DNA from: CAZEBW01 sp964510205
Lineage (GTDB): Bacteria; Chloroflexota; Anaerolineae; VGOG01
Length of the DNA stretch: 64,000 nt
Assembly (NCBI GenBank): GCA_964510205.1
Contig: CAZEBW010000002.1
Coordinates: 1 to 64,000, forward strand
Direction of reading: 5' to 3'
Positions 10,216 through 20,900 of this stretch are shown here, in pieces; position 1 is the first letter of the stretch; every line of letters starts with the position of its first letter. The position numbers were made by a program, and so were the translations under genes. The notes under the pieces were generated by a model. It was not told where the DNA came from. It worked only from the letters and a program-made list of their open reading frames with translations, and made no database searches.

Positions 10216-10834
10216 CTTGGCCAAATCCTGTTGCTTGGCTCACCCATAGGACCGATTCTAGCCTGAAATGGTCAATCCACGACCATTGGATGGTGAGATT
10301 TGGCGAGTTCAGCACACGTGAGAGGCATCTCCAGGAACTCTCTGTGCGAGGTGAATAGCCCCGGAGCACTCTCAGCCGATTGAAATCGCCGAAGTGAAGA
10401 TTTCCTACCAACGACCGGATGTGATACAATTTGTCAGGCCGTTCATCGTGGCGTTCCTCCTTATGGTGTGGTAACCAAAAGGATGCCACGAAACGGCCAC
10501 TTTTGCAAATCACCAAGAACTAGCACATAGCGTAATAGTCTGAACCAGTGAAAACCGATTCTTTGCAAGCAAAAGGCCTTTCTCACAAAGTTCTTCCACC
10601 TCCTCGTGGCCTCTCAGCTCTAGTAACGAAATTGGATAGCCCAGCAACAGTGCGCCTCGAGCCAGTGAGCGCGGCGATCGAAGTTGGCGCGTCTATCGAG
10701 TCGTTTGTGGCAAGTACAGCCTTGCACGTCAATCCTTCCGAGTCATTCATCTTCCACTACAAGCAGGATCCCTCCAAATGAAGCCGACAGTTCCTTGCTC
10801 TCCAGAGCCTCGATTGGGACATCCCTCGGTGGAG
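10216..10834. other. Intergenic stretch, no supported gene
   Basis: The stretch between the carbamate kinase relic and the ATP-grasp gene. A 77-residue plus-strand frame at 10548-10781 has no recognisable domain and no convincing ribosome site. The minus-strand frame upstream of the carbamate kinase homology (to 10516) shows no similarity that I recognise. Confidence 0.5.
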
Positions 10835-11998
10835 TTATCTAAATTCGAGCGTCTCGAGCACTTGTCGGTAGATGCTTTCATCACCGGATAGCTCTGCAAT
10901 GCGTCCGACACTTGTCAAGCATGCGCGTGGCGACGATCCGACAGTAGCAACGCGGGTCCTTGAAGTCCAGACCCCCTCCATGTCTCGGATTGCGGCCAAG
11001 TCTGCTGGGGTTGCGCTGGCCGGTATCGAGAACTCAATGGCCAAACCATCACGGATAGATGTCGCTCTTGTGATGCCGGACGTGAGTTCGCCAAAGACTC
11101 CAAGCACCATTTCGCGTAGGACATTAATGCGTGTAAGGAGCATACTCATCCAAAGGGTCTGCACCATGCGTGTGTTTATTTCAATGATGTGAACCTTCGA
11201 GGCTGACAGCACCATGTCCAGTCCAAGGAGACCCTGACTGCCGAGAGCCTGCGCGACTGTGAGCGCCAAGTCTTGGACCTCATAAGTCCACCCGGTCGTG
11301 AGGGGGGGCGGAGAGACATAGACGCGCTTTGTGGGGCGCACTCCTTCGAACAGATATTCGGTTCGACCTTTGTACACCAGAGGGAACACAACGTGACTGG
11401 TCCCATGCGAAAACACTATAGTTGAAAGCTCTACACCATTGATGAAGTCTTCGACCAGCACCGGCTGGGAGATGGCATGTTGGTAGTAGTGCTGAAAAAC
11501 ATCATCGGCTGACCGAGCTATGCACATCTTACGTCCATCGGAGAGATCAGGCATCTTCAGCACGGCAGGGAAGCCCAGTTTCTCGCAGTGCACAATTGCC
11601 TGATCAACGGATGTTGCCACCCTGTACGCTCCCAGTGGAACTGGTATGCTCTCTAGGAACTGCTTCTGCCTTATCTTGTCGCGACCCACGATCGCCACGT
11701 CTCGTGGTTGTGCAAGGGCCGAAATGCCTTGGGTTTGAAGGCTTTCGGCGATGTCCGCATCCCGCAGCAGTGCATCTTGATTAGTCAGTAGTATTACCAA
11801 ATCGAAGCCCTGGGACATGATCCAGTGTGTGGTCTCGCTGGCTTCAGCGGACACCGGAAAAGTATGCACGTCCAGATGTTCTCGGAAGTCGTAGGTTGCT
11901 AGATTCACATCGCCCGGAATTCCCTTCAAAAATCTCCCGATTCCCGTGAGCCAGCACGCTTCGCCCAGTACGAACAAGATACGCCTGTCCACCCCCAT
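10835..11998 (-). CDS. ATP-grasp carboxylate-amine ligase family protein
   Basis: A 387-residue protein with an ATP-grasp fold, a family that joins a carboxylate to an amine or thiol through an acyl phosphate. The central domain shows VGRDKIRQKQFLESIPVPLGAYRV, GFPAVLKMPDLSDGRK, a glutamate-bearing PVLVEDFINGVELS strand, and the Mg-binding GLDMVLSASKVHIIEINTRM near residues 265-290. The N-terminal third is a Rossmann-like pre-ATP-grasp region. The substrate cannot be told; relatives include carbamoyl-phosphate-synthase-like and amino-acid ligases. The start is supported by GAGGAG. It belongs with the PLP, GNAT and exporter genes upstream, from which an IS3 insertion now separates it. Confidence 0.8.
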   Translation of the reverse strand: MGVDRRILFVLGEACWLTGIGRFLKGIPGDVNLATYDFREHLDVHTFPVSAEASETTHWIMSQGFDLVILLTNQDALLRDADIAESLQTQGISALAQPRDVAIVGRDKIRQKQFLESIPVPLGAYRVATSVDQAIVHCEKLGFPAVLKMPDLSDGRKMCIARSADDVFQHYYQHAISQPVLVEDFINGVELSTIVFSHGTSHVVFPLVYKGRTEYLFEGVRPTKRVYVSPPPLTTGWTYEVQDLALTVAQALGSQGLLGLDMVLSASKVHIIEINTRMVQTLWMSMLLTRINVLREMVLGVFGELTSGITRATSIRDGLAIEFSIPASATPADLAAIRDMEGVWTSRTRVATVGSSPRACLTSVGRIAELSGDESIYRQVLETLEFR

Positions 11999-12235
11999 CT
12001 GATCTCTCCTCGCTAGAATGTGCTCGTGGCAACATCAAACTCAGTTCGTGTCTCTGGTTCGCTGGTTACCCTGTTCTCCCTGCTCCAGATGATCACCATG
12101 GTGTCTACCAGTGCAAACGGATTTAACCTGATCAGCTGTTCCAACTGGTGCCCCCCAGCTCATAGCGAAATCGAGCTTTGGGCAGCAGGAGTTTCTGTTC
12201 GAAAAGGTAGTGACCATCTAGAATCGGACAAGTAC

Positions 12236-12418
12236 AATAGTTCAAGTAGAATCAGTCCAAGAAAGGGGAAACCCTATTCCCAAGCGGCGAACGCTGAAAC
12301 CAGCGTTCAAGGTCCAGATCATACTCGAGGAACTGACCGGCATCAAGGACAAAGCCGAGATTTGTCGAGAGTTCCGGCTGAGGGCAGAGGGTTTTTCTCG
12401 TTGGCGAAGGGGCGTACT
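12236..12418 (+). pseudogene. Fragment of an older IS3-family OrfA, inverted
   Basis: The plus strand encodes a diverged copy of the start of an IS3 OrfA: LKPAFKVQIILEEL, IKDKAEICREFRLR, then FSRWRRG. It lines up, in opposite orientation, with OrfA of the adjacent IS3 element, including the leader sequence before the gene. It stops exactly where the newer element begins. Confidence 0.7.
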
Positions 12419-12464
12419 GAACTCCTGAGATTGGACACTTTTTTTGCGATTTTTAGCTCAACTC

Positions 12465-13360
12465 GAGGGCCAGAGCTTGCTCGCTTCGCCACTGCGCCTC
12501 GAATTCAGCCGGAGTGAGATAGCCCAGCGAGGAATGGATGCGCTTGTACATGTACACGTCATCGAGGAAGCGACCCATCTGACGGTAGGCATCATTGTAG
12601 TCCAGATACTCCGACAAGTCAACTTCTTCTTCCTTGATCGTCCGTATGAGACGCCCTGTACTTAGTCCAGGACTAAGTGCTCAGCATAGCCATTCTGCCA
12701 GGCCTGGCCTACATCAGCCATACTGATCTGGACATGGACATCCTGGAGTGCCTGTGTGTAGACTATGGCCGCATATTGGACACCCTGGTCAGAGTGATGG
12801 ATCCTTGGTGCAGGGTGCTTAGCCAATGCCCGCTGTAGAGCAGTTAAAATCAATGGATATTCCAGGCTACGTCCCATATGCCATCCCCGAATGCCACGGG
12901 TGAACACGTCCATAATCACGGCCAGGTAGACGAAGTCGTAGCGTAGGCAAACGTAGGTGATGTCCGACACCCAGACCTGCTCGGGGCGCACAACCTCCAA
13001 GTCCTGAACCAGGTTCGGATAGCGGGGGGAATCGTGCCCGCTGTTGGTGGTACGGCGCTTCTTGCCCTGAGTCCTTGGGCCTCAGGACCAAGGGCGTTTG
13101 GTTTTGACCTGGATATCCATCGAGCGCATCAATCGTTGCACGCGTTTGTGGTTGATGGCCCAATCCTGCTGTTGCAACTGCGCCGTGACCCGACGATAAC
13201 CATAGGTGGGCCACTCCGCAGCCACAGCCTTGACGGCTGCCCGGAGCTCTGCCTCCCCTGCTCTTCGCTCGGTGGGCTGGTGGTAATAGCTGCTCCGGGC
13301 GCAACCGAGGACATCACAAGCCAGAGTGACAGGATAATCCTGAGCAAGCATCTCGATCAC
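12465..13360 (-). pseudogene. IS3 OrfB transposase, frameshifted
   Basis: The catalytic half of an IS3 transposase. The first part (MIEMLAQDYPVTLACDVLGC, then YGYRRVTAQLQQQ) is in one frame. The DDE core (WVSDITYV, VIMDVFTRGIRGW, HHSDQGVQYA) continues in a second frame from about 13000. The catalytic Glu segment RLIRTIKEEEVDL and the tail YKRIHSSLGYLTPAEFEAQW follow in a third frame. Near 12656-12681 about 25 bases including the palindrome ACTTAGTCCTGGACTAAGT interrupt the NGYAE-RLIRT motif. The protein cannot be made intact. Confidence 0.8.
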
Positions 13361-13385
13361 CTCGCGTTTCTGGTCGAGCGAGAGG

Positions 13386-13690
13386 TTAAGATGTTCGAGG
13401 CTTTTTTGCCGCCTCCAGCTCCATCGTTAGTCTCCCGATCATCCGCTCCAGTTCGGCGATCCAGTCTTGCTCTTCGCTTCTACTTGGCTCTATGGCGAAG
13501 ATCTCAGGTGCCCGTTCTAGGAATTCCTTTCGCCAGCGGGAGAAAACCTGGGACCGCAGCCGGTGCTCGCGGCAGATTTCGGCCTGGTCCTTGACACGGG
13601 GCAATTCTTCCAGGACTACCTGGGCTTTGAACTCTGGTGTAAATGTTCGACGCCTTGAAATGGTGTTTCCCCTTTCCTGGACTAATCCTA
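13386..13690 (-). CDS. IS3 OrfA (transposase helix-turn-helix subunit)
   Basis: The small first protein of an IS3 element, which binds the ends and frameshifts into OrfB to make the transposase. RRRTFTPEFKAQVVLEEL, KDQAEICREHRLRSQVFSRWRKEFLE and a C-terminal leucine-zipper-like ELERMIGRLTMELEAAKK are typical. The open frame extends to 13727, but similarity begins near 13670. It looks intact, although its OrfB partner is broken. Confidence 0.75.
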
Positions 13691-13811
13691 CTTGAACCAT
13701 GGTGGTTGTCCAATCCCGGGAGGTCACTACAGCCCTTGGCTTCGTCTTCGTAGGTCGCCGTACCTGTTTCTAGGATCAGGCTTAGCTTGATGACCTTCAT
13801 ATTGAACTCAC

Positions 13812-14213
13812 TCAAAACGAGGCGATCTGTGGATTTGTCCGGAGAACGGAATTCACAATATCTGGGAGATCCTTATCTGATTGGAAGTGCCAGAATCGCC
13901 CACCAACCTTTTCTGCATGCTCCCTGCACTTACTTTTGCTGTCCACAAACAAGATCTGGACGGGCTCAGGGTAATTGTAGCTTGCCAACGAGATATACTT
14001 ACCAGCAGTACGAAGCTGTCGGAGCACTTTGGGCACCTCTGAGAAGAGCTCAAAACCCGTCGCCTCCTTTCGGCGAACAAGCCGCTTCTGCACCGCCACG
14101 GGAGCGTAATCAGAGCTACCAGGACCAGGTCGGTTGCCTGAGAGCGCAATGTGGACGTTGGATGGCTTGTCCAAGCAACGTAACAGTATGTCGTCTACGT
14201 CAAAGATGACCAA
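13812..14213 (-). CDS. Short HAD-family protein, MDP-1/FkbH-like
   Basis: A 133-residue protein with the HAD nucleophile motif in VIFDVDD, the LFSEVPKVLRQLRTAGKYISLASYN segment typical of magnesium-dependent phosphatase-1 and FkbH-like proteins, and a late FVDSKSKCREHAEKVGGRFWHF. The usual stretch with the conserved Lys between these two parts seems missing, so it is shorter than its relatives and may be truncated. The only in-frame start is TTG at 14213, with an upstream stop directly before it. It sits just downstream of the GNAT gene. Confidence 0.55.
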   Translation of the reverse strand: MVIFDVDDILLRCLDKPSNVHIALSGNRPGPGSSDYAPVAVQKRLVRRKEATGFELFSEVPKVLRQLRTAGKYISLASYNYPEPVQILFVDSKSKCREHAEKVGGRFWHFQSDKDLPDIVNSVLRTNPQIASF

Positions 14214-14337
14214 TGCGATCTAGTGCTTTGTCTGTAGGCTCACGTCGTCCTCCGTGACCAACTTGATGTTCTACTCCGGGCTCTCGCTACTCCCTGAAAG
14301 CAGTAAGCATGGTCAGGCCAGTACCTATTCGTATTTC

Positions 14338-15084
14338 CTATGCACAGATCTGCCAGGTTTCAAACTGCCGAAGTACGAGATAGTTACAAGTACCACCTGA
14401 CTCCACAAAGCGCGGACGCACCTGCGCTACTACCGCGTAGCCCCTATTGAGGTGCTTCATCATTTCGTAATGATCGCTTACTACTCCAAATCTCGGAGGG
14501 AGTCTTTCTGGTTCCTCAGTAAGGATGGGAATGGAGCCTTGGGCCAGTTGTTGCCCATAACGCTGCTCGGAATGTTCCTGGGGGACAACATATCCAAGTG
14601 GCTTCTCTAACCACAGCCGATGTTCACCCATCCCATAGCAATCTAGGATAAACTTGACAGCTCTGTAGCCCAGTTTGTTGAGCAAGATGTGTAAGTTCGG
14701 GCCATTTGCCGGCGACACCGTTCGGGCAACACCTGCCAAACCGAAGTGCTCAACAATGCCATCTAGGACGTCACAGTTGAGATATGATCCAAGACCTCGG
14801 CCCTGATACTTTGGTCGAACAACCGTACCATGTACAAACATATACTTTGATAATGTAGGGACAAGCTCTTGAACTGCTGCAAGTGTATCTTCGCTTTTGC
14901 TCCAAACACCCACTAAGACCCCAATCTTGGATATGGTAGCCAGTGTGAATACATCCTCTCCTTCTCCACCGAAAGCTGCCGAATCGACTTCCACTGCTTC
15001 AATGATGTCCTGGATCCTGAGAATGACTCCCGTCTTGAATCCTCTAGGAGGCTGTGGGAAGTTCAACTCCGTCAAATCAGCCAC
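14338..15084 (-). CDS. GNAT-family acyltransferase
   Basis: A 248-residue protein with the acyl-CoA loop VRPKYQGRGLGSYLN and a following ANGPNLHILLNKLGYRAV segment, both typical of GNAT folds. GNAT proteins usually acetylate amines, but the fold is also used by aminoacyl-tRNA-dependent transferases, which is of interest beside the tRNA-Arg and ArgS genes. I chose GTG 15084 (VADLTEL) because GAGGTG lies just before it and it starts four bases after the upstream PLP gene stops. An in-frame start at 15195 would overlap that gene. The C-terminal third is not recognised. Confidence 0.75.
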   Translation of the reverse strand: MADLTELNFPQPPRGFKTGVILRIQDIIEAVEVDSAAFGGEGEDVFTLATISKIGVLVGVWSKSEDTLAAVQELVPTLSKYMFVHGTVVRPKYQGRGLGSYLNCDVLDGIVEHFGLAGVARTVSPANGPNLHILLNKLGYRAVKFILDCYGMGEHRLWLEKPLGYVVPQEHSEQRYGQQLAQGSIPILTEEPERLPPRFGVVSDHYEMMKHLNRGYAVVAQVRPRFVESGGTCNYLVLRQFETWQICA

Positions 15085-15088
15085 ATTA

Positions 15089-16501
15089 TCACCTCTCTTT
15101 GGACAATATGTCTCTCGCCAATGCGATGATCCCCGCTTTCGATACGTTTCGTTCAACCTCGAAATAACGCGTTCTGTCAACCGACGATTCTGCACGAGAT
15201 ATCAGATCGGGCCTCCCTCTCCTGATAGCAGTCTCGAGCTGAGCTCCGACCCGGCCAGGAACAAGCTCTCTTACACCTTGCAAGTCTTTGCTGCCATGTC
15301 CTGTAAAGACCAACATCAGTATGTCATTCTCCGAGAATGACTCACGATGTCTTAGGGCGGCCGCAAGACTCATAATGCCTGTAGGTTCTGGAATAGCCCC
15401 CATTTGCACAAGTTCTGGATCTTGGGCCAATGCTTGATATGCTTGACTCAAGTCCCAGTGTGTCAACTCACCAAGTGGAAAGCCCTTGGTTTGATGCACA
15501 GAGTTGATCGCTTGCGGCATGCTATAGCTACCACAAGCAATCGAGCCTTCAGCCAGCTCAATCTCACTCTCGGGCCATTTGAAATCATTATATTCCACAA
15601 TCCAAGAACCTGTTTGATAAGCATCCACAAGAGGAAAAGCGCCTTTCATGCCAATCGGTATCATCTTGGGAACTTGAGTGATCAATCCCAATGCCCGCAT
15701 CTCCAGGAAACCTTTACCCACTCCACCTATGTAAGTGCCGTTTCCAACAGGGGCTAGAATGTGCGTCGGCATCACATCCATCAGCGCTGCAATCTCAATT
15801 GCTACCGCTTTCAGGCTCTCAATGAGCAACTCGTTCGAGACATTGCAGTTATATATCTCTGCAATTCCCAGGTTGCCACACTTCTCGTAGACATCTTCAA
15901 AAATCGCATCTTTCATACCTACTACGAAGGTGTTGGGATACGAGACTAGAAGTGGGATCTTTGCTGAGGAACTTGGAACAAACAACAAAGCTTTGCCTCC
16001 AACTACGTTGGAGAACATCGCCAGAGCATTAGCATGGTTGCCTGTTGATACCGCTGTAAGCCAGGTGAATCGCTTTTCCAAAGCATCTGCGAGAGCAAAG
16101 AGGATCATGTAGTCCTTCATAGATCCGCTGGGATTGCTGCCCTCATCCCGGATATAGACTTGCTTCACGCCCAGACTTGCTGCCAATAACGAAGATGGAT
16201 ACATCCTCGAAGGGGTAAGCAAGGGCAAGCCTGAAATGCTTCGCCAGTCCGTGGGAAGCAATGCCTGCAACAGCGGGCTTTCTTGAGTTGACCAGATTCC
16301 CTTGCGTGCATTTTGAACGTCTTCGCTGTACAAGTCTTTTGCTTTTGAGTTTGCTTTCAAATCATCAAGATCTGGCTCGTACCACATGAAGCCATAGTGC
16401 ACTTTTTCTGGGTGACTTTCTTGTTCATGTGCATCTGCTTCAGAGATAGGAACCCGTTCTTGACACAACAGGCAGCGAAAGGAACCTTTCTCATCCTTCA
16501 T
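15089..16501 (-). CDS. Fold-type II PLP enzyme, threonine-synthase-like, with N-terminal zinc finger
   Basis: A 470-residue PLP enzyme of the threonine synthase/cysteine synthase superfamily. The PLP lysine is K129 in EGSNPSGSMKDYM, followed by STGNHANALA and APVGNGTYIGGVGKGF, which holds the phosphate. The family catalyses beta- or gamma-replacement and elimination on amino acids; the real substrate is unknown. The first 35 residues contain C10, C13, H25 and H30, a spacing close to that of C2H2 zinc fingers, where relatives have at most a four-Cys ribbon. It lies four bases upstream of the GNAT gene, so the two are probably translationally coupled. Confidence 0.8.
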   Translation of the reverse strand: MKDEKGSFRCLLCQERVPISEADAHEQESHPEKVHYGFMWYEPDLDDLKANSKAKDLYSEDVQNARKGIWSTQESPLLQALLPTDWRSISGLPLLTPSRMYPSSLLAASLGVKQVYIRDEGSNPSGSMKDYMILFALADALEKRFTWLTAVSTGNHANALAMFSNVVGGKALLFVPSSSAKIPLLVSYPNTFVVGMKDAIFEDVYEKCGNLGIAEIYNCNVSNELLIESLKAVAIEIAALMDVMPTHILAPVGNGTYIGGVGKGFLEMRALGLITQVPKMIPIGMKGAFPLVDAYQTGSWIVEYNDFKWPESEIELAEGSIACGSYSMPQAINSVHQTKGFPLGELTHWDLSQAYQALAQDPELVQMGAIPEPTGIMSLAAALRHRESFSENDILMLVFTGHGSKDLQGVRELVPGRVGAQLETAIRRGRPDLISRAESSVDRTRYFEVERNVSKAGIIALARDILSKER

Positions 16502-16700
16502 GACCTGGACAAACTCCTTTCTGGCGGCTCCAAACCCACGGGCCTCGAGCGAGCAGCCGACGTGGGCCTCCCGACCCTGCAGTAGTGTTACCTTCAGCCC
16601 AACAAATACGCCTCGTTCGCAGAGTTAGTTGCGCTGGCAGAAGTACATGGTTTGCGTTGATTTCGCCACACCCCTTGGGAAAGCAAACTCTATCGTTATT

Positions 16701-17651
16701 CTACCGGCTAAGCAGGTGCAGGCCAAGGGCAATCATACCTAGGGGCAGAAGTCGCAGTGCCAATAGACGCCGGTCGGCTCTATCCGGCACTGTACCTGCC
16801 CTAATCCGGTTGACAAGCCACATAAAGAGCGTGGCAAACAGCGGCTGCACAGCGCCTGACGCTGAAACCAAAGTCAGCGGTCCGCGGCTGTAAGCTAGCG
16901 TCATGACGTAAACGGCGACCAGGGCCATCACCTCGCTGCACATGATAAGTAGATTTACCTGCCGGCCAATTCTGCGGACGGCCGACCACAGCCGTTTGCG
17001 GATCGAGGGCAAAGCCAGCATAGCCGATGTCCCAGCAAAGACCCCCAGTCGCGGCCAGAAGAATCCGTCCGAGGCGCTGATTTCTTCAAGCGCGTGCTTA
17101 AGCATCAGTTGGCTCATACTGCTAACGAAACTTCCAACCACCATAAGTTTCAAGGCGATGTTCAGGCGAAGCCCTGTCTTGGCTTGCTCAACTTCGTTAC
17201 GTTCCAGCGAGATTATGACCGCGCCTGTTAAGACAATCCCCACGCCAGCGTAGGTAAGTGAGTCGAACCGTTCGTCCAAGAGGAGAAACCCCCACAGGGC
17301 GCTAAACACCGGTGAAATCTGGGTCAGGGCCACCACGACAGGGGCATCATTGAAGCCCAGGGCTGCAAAGTAGAACACAACATAGACCAGATACGCGACA
17401 CCGCTAGAAAAGGCAAGCAATGTGGCTCTAAGGGGTGCGAGGTGGACATCTAGTGTGAATAGCATGACAATCGCGGAAATCATGCCGTACGTGCTCGTGA
17501 AGAAAGATAAGACTATCGGATCAGGGATCTGATTCTCCACGACAAACTTGTCAACGACGCTCACGCCTCCGTTGAACGCAGCAGCTATGAGCACCAGTGT
17601 AAGCCAACTCACAGGCAACCTCGTGCCACATTCTTCTCTCTTCGCATCCAT
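16701..17651 (-). CDS. EamA/DMT-family transporter
   Basis: A 316-residue integral membrane protein with about ten hydrophobic helices arranged as two EamA repeats. The first repeat contains the typical VALTQISPVFSALWGFLLLDERF segment and the second ends with VSASGAVQPLFATLFMWLV. Relatives export amino acids, purine-like compounds or toxic metabolites. It is placed between the PLP enzyme and the fused arginine deiminase, so exporting the product of the surrounding genes is a reasonable guess. Start ATG 17651 has only a weak ribosome site. Confidence 0.82.
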   Translation of the reverse strand: MDAKREECGTRLPVSWLTLVLIAAAFNGGVSVVDKFVVENQIPDPIVLSFFTSTYGMISAIVMLFTLDVHLAPLRATLLAFSSGVAYLVYVVFYFAALGFNDAPVVVALTQISPVFSALWGFLLLDERFDSLTYAGVGIVLTGAVIISLERNEVEQAKTGLRLNIALKLMVVGSFVSSMSQLMLKHALEEISASDGFFWPRLGVFAGTSAMLALPSIRKRLWSAVRRIGRQVNLLIMCSEVMALVAVYVMTLAYSRGPLTLVSASGAVQPLFATLFMWLVNRIRAGTVPDRADRRLLALRLLPLGMIALGLHLLSR

Positions 17652-17942
17652 GGCCGATGGAACAGACCAGCCTCATATGTTCCCAGGCTCAAACAAAAAA
17701 AGCACAGCTTGTCCTGGAGAGGCCATTGCGCCAGTTTCTTACAGGAGCGACGTCTGCGCTTGCGTAAATGCTGGGTTTCTCTTCCCAAGGCCATCAAGAA
17801 GATCGGTTCATGCCACTTGTTCTATCACCTTTTGAAGCGGGCTGAATGGCAACGTCTACTAGCCGCGATGTTGTCTCCAAATCTGATAGCATCGGTTGCT
17901 TAGAGTCATCACCCCCCAGAACCGATTCCACGAGACCCATTT

Positions 17943-20900
17943 TCACTTGGAGCCTAGCTTTTGCTTTTGTGACTTCTCACGGGAGCGGCCAGACCGATCC
18001 CACGAAATATCTTCTCTTTGGAGAGGCATGGACATGCAGCGAGGTCCGCCCCGCGCCCGGGATAGTTCGCGTCCCTCAATCGCGATGGCGTATTTTCCCC
18101 GATAGCGCTGATAAGTCCTCTTTCCTGGAATAGAAGACTCCATGGCTTGTAGAATGTCCCGCTTCAACTCTTCGTCTTGCATCACATCTCGCGCGTGATA
18201 TACCCGGTAACCAGCTCTCTCTAACTCCCGAAACGTACGATAGTTCCGCTCATAGCCGATTATCACTCCAGGTGCAATTGCGAGAACATTCGCGCCGTCA
18301 TAGAACTGTTCCCGATCTTGATAGAGAGGGTTGTCCCCTCCAGTCAGGATAGGCATGAGCTTGTAGTTTGGATCGTTTTCGTACTTCGCTATTGCTCTTT
18401 CGAGTTCCTTGATCAGCGAGTTGACCGGTTGCGTCTTGATACCTTCCAACCTCCCTTCTTGGTTTCGATCCGGCACGACCCGGACAACCCGCACTTGCTC
18501 AACCCCTTGGGGCATGACCATAGGTTCGTAGACGAGACATTCGTCCTCACTAACCATCGTGAAGATCGTGTCCAGGTGCATCGCTGAGCGTTGGGCAGGC
18601 ATTAAGACGACAAATATCTCGTGAATTCGAGGATCGACATCTCTTGGCACGCTAAATAGCTTAGTTGCCAGCCTCTCAAGCGTTTCCCGGGTTGTTCGCT
18701 CACTGCACCCGATGGCAAGGATGTGTTCGTGAATAACGAGAATATCCCCTCCTTCAACTCGCTGACGCTTGCCTTGTTCCTCAAGTACTCTCTTCTTGGC
18801 TTCTAGCTCAGACCTGTCTCCAGACAGAGACTTGCCTCTTTCCTCGAGTATTCCCACATCTCTAAAATGGTCGAACCAAAGATCGTCCCTTGGAATTATC
18901 TCTTGATCCACCAACGCTTGAAGAGCATAATGCAGCAGTAGACCCTCGCGGAGCCGGGCTGGCTTCTGCATATAACAGACTATAGCATTGTCGCCCACCA
19001 CGGCGGCGGGGTCGCGCATAAACATGATGTTAGGGATTGGTGTCAGCAAGAAGGGATCAGCATCGTCTAAGAAGAGAGCCGGGTGCGATGAATCTGCAGT
19101 CACCCCCGCAATAAGCATTCGGGACAGCTCCTCGACCCCCTTAGTCTTTGCCAGCTTGGTTTTCAGAGTCTCCTTATAACTCGGCAACCACTTCCCACCT
19201 CGCTCCTCAACCGCCTCTTTCTGAAGGTCAGCAACTAGATCAAAGACATCTCCTAAACGCTCTTTGCCTCGTAGAGCGTTGGCGATCAGGTTCTCGACTT
19301 CATAGACTGTTATATCCAGCGCCCTGAGTAGCTCAGAAAAATCCCCGTGCTCTTTCTGGGTACGTTTCAAGTCTAGCACATCATCATAGAGCAAAGCATC
19401 GTGGTTCGTTGGCGACAGTCGCGCAATTTCCTTGCCCGGTGTATGGAGCACGACCTGCCGCAAGCGTCCTGTTTCTGATCGAACGTTCAATTGGATCTCG
19501 CGCAGATCCGGCGCATCCGATCCCGACTGCGGAGCGTGCTCCCGCTCTGCATCTTTCAACGGGCTCTTGACGTGAACAGAAAAGGGTCCATCGTCCACTT
19601 CATCGCGCCTCAGCGGCAAGACCAGGCTGCGGGGTCCACCATGCCCTCGCAAGAGTTCCGAATCATCCAAGGTGATAACTGCACGCTTGCCGCATTGTAG
19701 CCATTCATCGAGTACCCCTTCCTCCAGTTCATCAAGAAACTCCTCGGCCTCGAAGCGCTCGTACCCCCACTGTTCTTGTAGATGCTTCAGCGTTTTTTCA
19801 TTGCGCTGAGAGGCAATCAAGATACCAGGCGCCAGGGGAAGCATATTGAGCGCCTGGTTGTGCCACTCCCGCTCCTGCGCGATCCGGTCGTCAACCTTTA
19901 TTTCAGACGCATTCTCCATCCACCCGCCAGAAAACGGCGTCACACCGGCACAGTAGGCAACATTTCGCTCTTCATATTTCAAGTTCTCCGATTCCAGCGC
20001 CTCCTTCATGCTGTCGTAGGCTTGGACACAGATCCGTCCCTTGTCCAGCCACATCTTGAACATGGTTAACTGGGCACCGTACTCTTCCATAACTGGCGGG
20101 TGAATCACGTACTGATCCCGGTCTACAATCGAGAAAAAGGTATCGAGATGACTATCTTTGTCACCGGCGACGATTGCCACGAGTATGGTTCGTATTCTGC
20201 TCCGGCGTCCGAACAAATCCCGCGCCAGCCGATCAATCGCCGCAGCGCTGGCTCGTTGGCCGCAACCGACCAGAAGGATCTCTGGAGAGAGGATGAAAAT
20301 GTTGCCACCTTCCAGTGTGTGTTGCGGCCCCTGGGTAAAACGCACATAATCGGCCTGCAGGGTGACACTCTTGTCGCCGCTTGTGACTTGGGCGTTCGTT
20401 CCTGCATATTCCTTCCCGCCGATTGAGAGCCCGTCGGGACTCGAGAGTCTGAAATTAGTTCCTCTTAGAGAAATGCGCTCGAAGCCAAACTGCCCGCGCA
20501 TCGCCCCTTCCTTGCTTAGGCGGCCCCTGAAATCACCCAACCAGTGCCAGGGAGCAATACCCTGATAGCAAAAATGGGGGTGGTGCTTGAAAACGAGACT
20601 AAGAAGCAAGACCTCGCGGGACCGTACAGCGTGAGCCATACTGCTCAGAACAACTGCATCACCGACAACCGTTGCGCAGTCGCGGACAAACATCATGTTA
20701 GGCAGTGGAGAAAGAGCATAAATGTCCCGGCGCAGAAACCGGGTCAGAGATTCTTCCCGGGGCTCCCCGCCGATCAGAACGTCGGCCAACCCCTCTGGAG
20801 AATAATCAAGCAACAGCTTGCAGTATTCAGGGGGACACCCCTCCAACTGGCTAACGAACTGCACAAACTCCTTGCGCCGCTTGTCACCAATTAGATGCAA

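Larger units (their letters stand above)
12419..13725 (-). mobile_element. IS3-family insertion sequence, decayed
   Basis: The element is bounded by imperfect inverted repeats (about 17 of 20 matching): TGAACTCCTGAGATTGGACA on the left and TGTCCAATCCCGGGAGGTCA on the right. It is flanked by a three-base direct repeat ACT (12416-12418 and 13726-13728), the target duplication size usual for IS3. It carries OrfA and a broken OrfB on the minus strand. It separates the ATP-grasp gene from the HAD and GNAT genes upstream. Confidence 0.75.

Noticed and set aside
10548..10781. 77-residue open frame
   Set aside because: No recognisable family, no ribosome site, and in a stretch between decayed genes.
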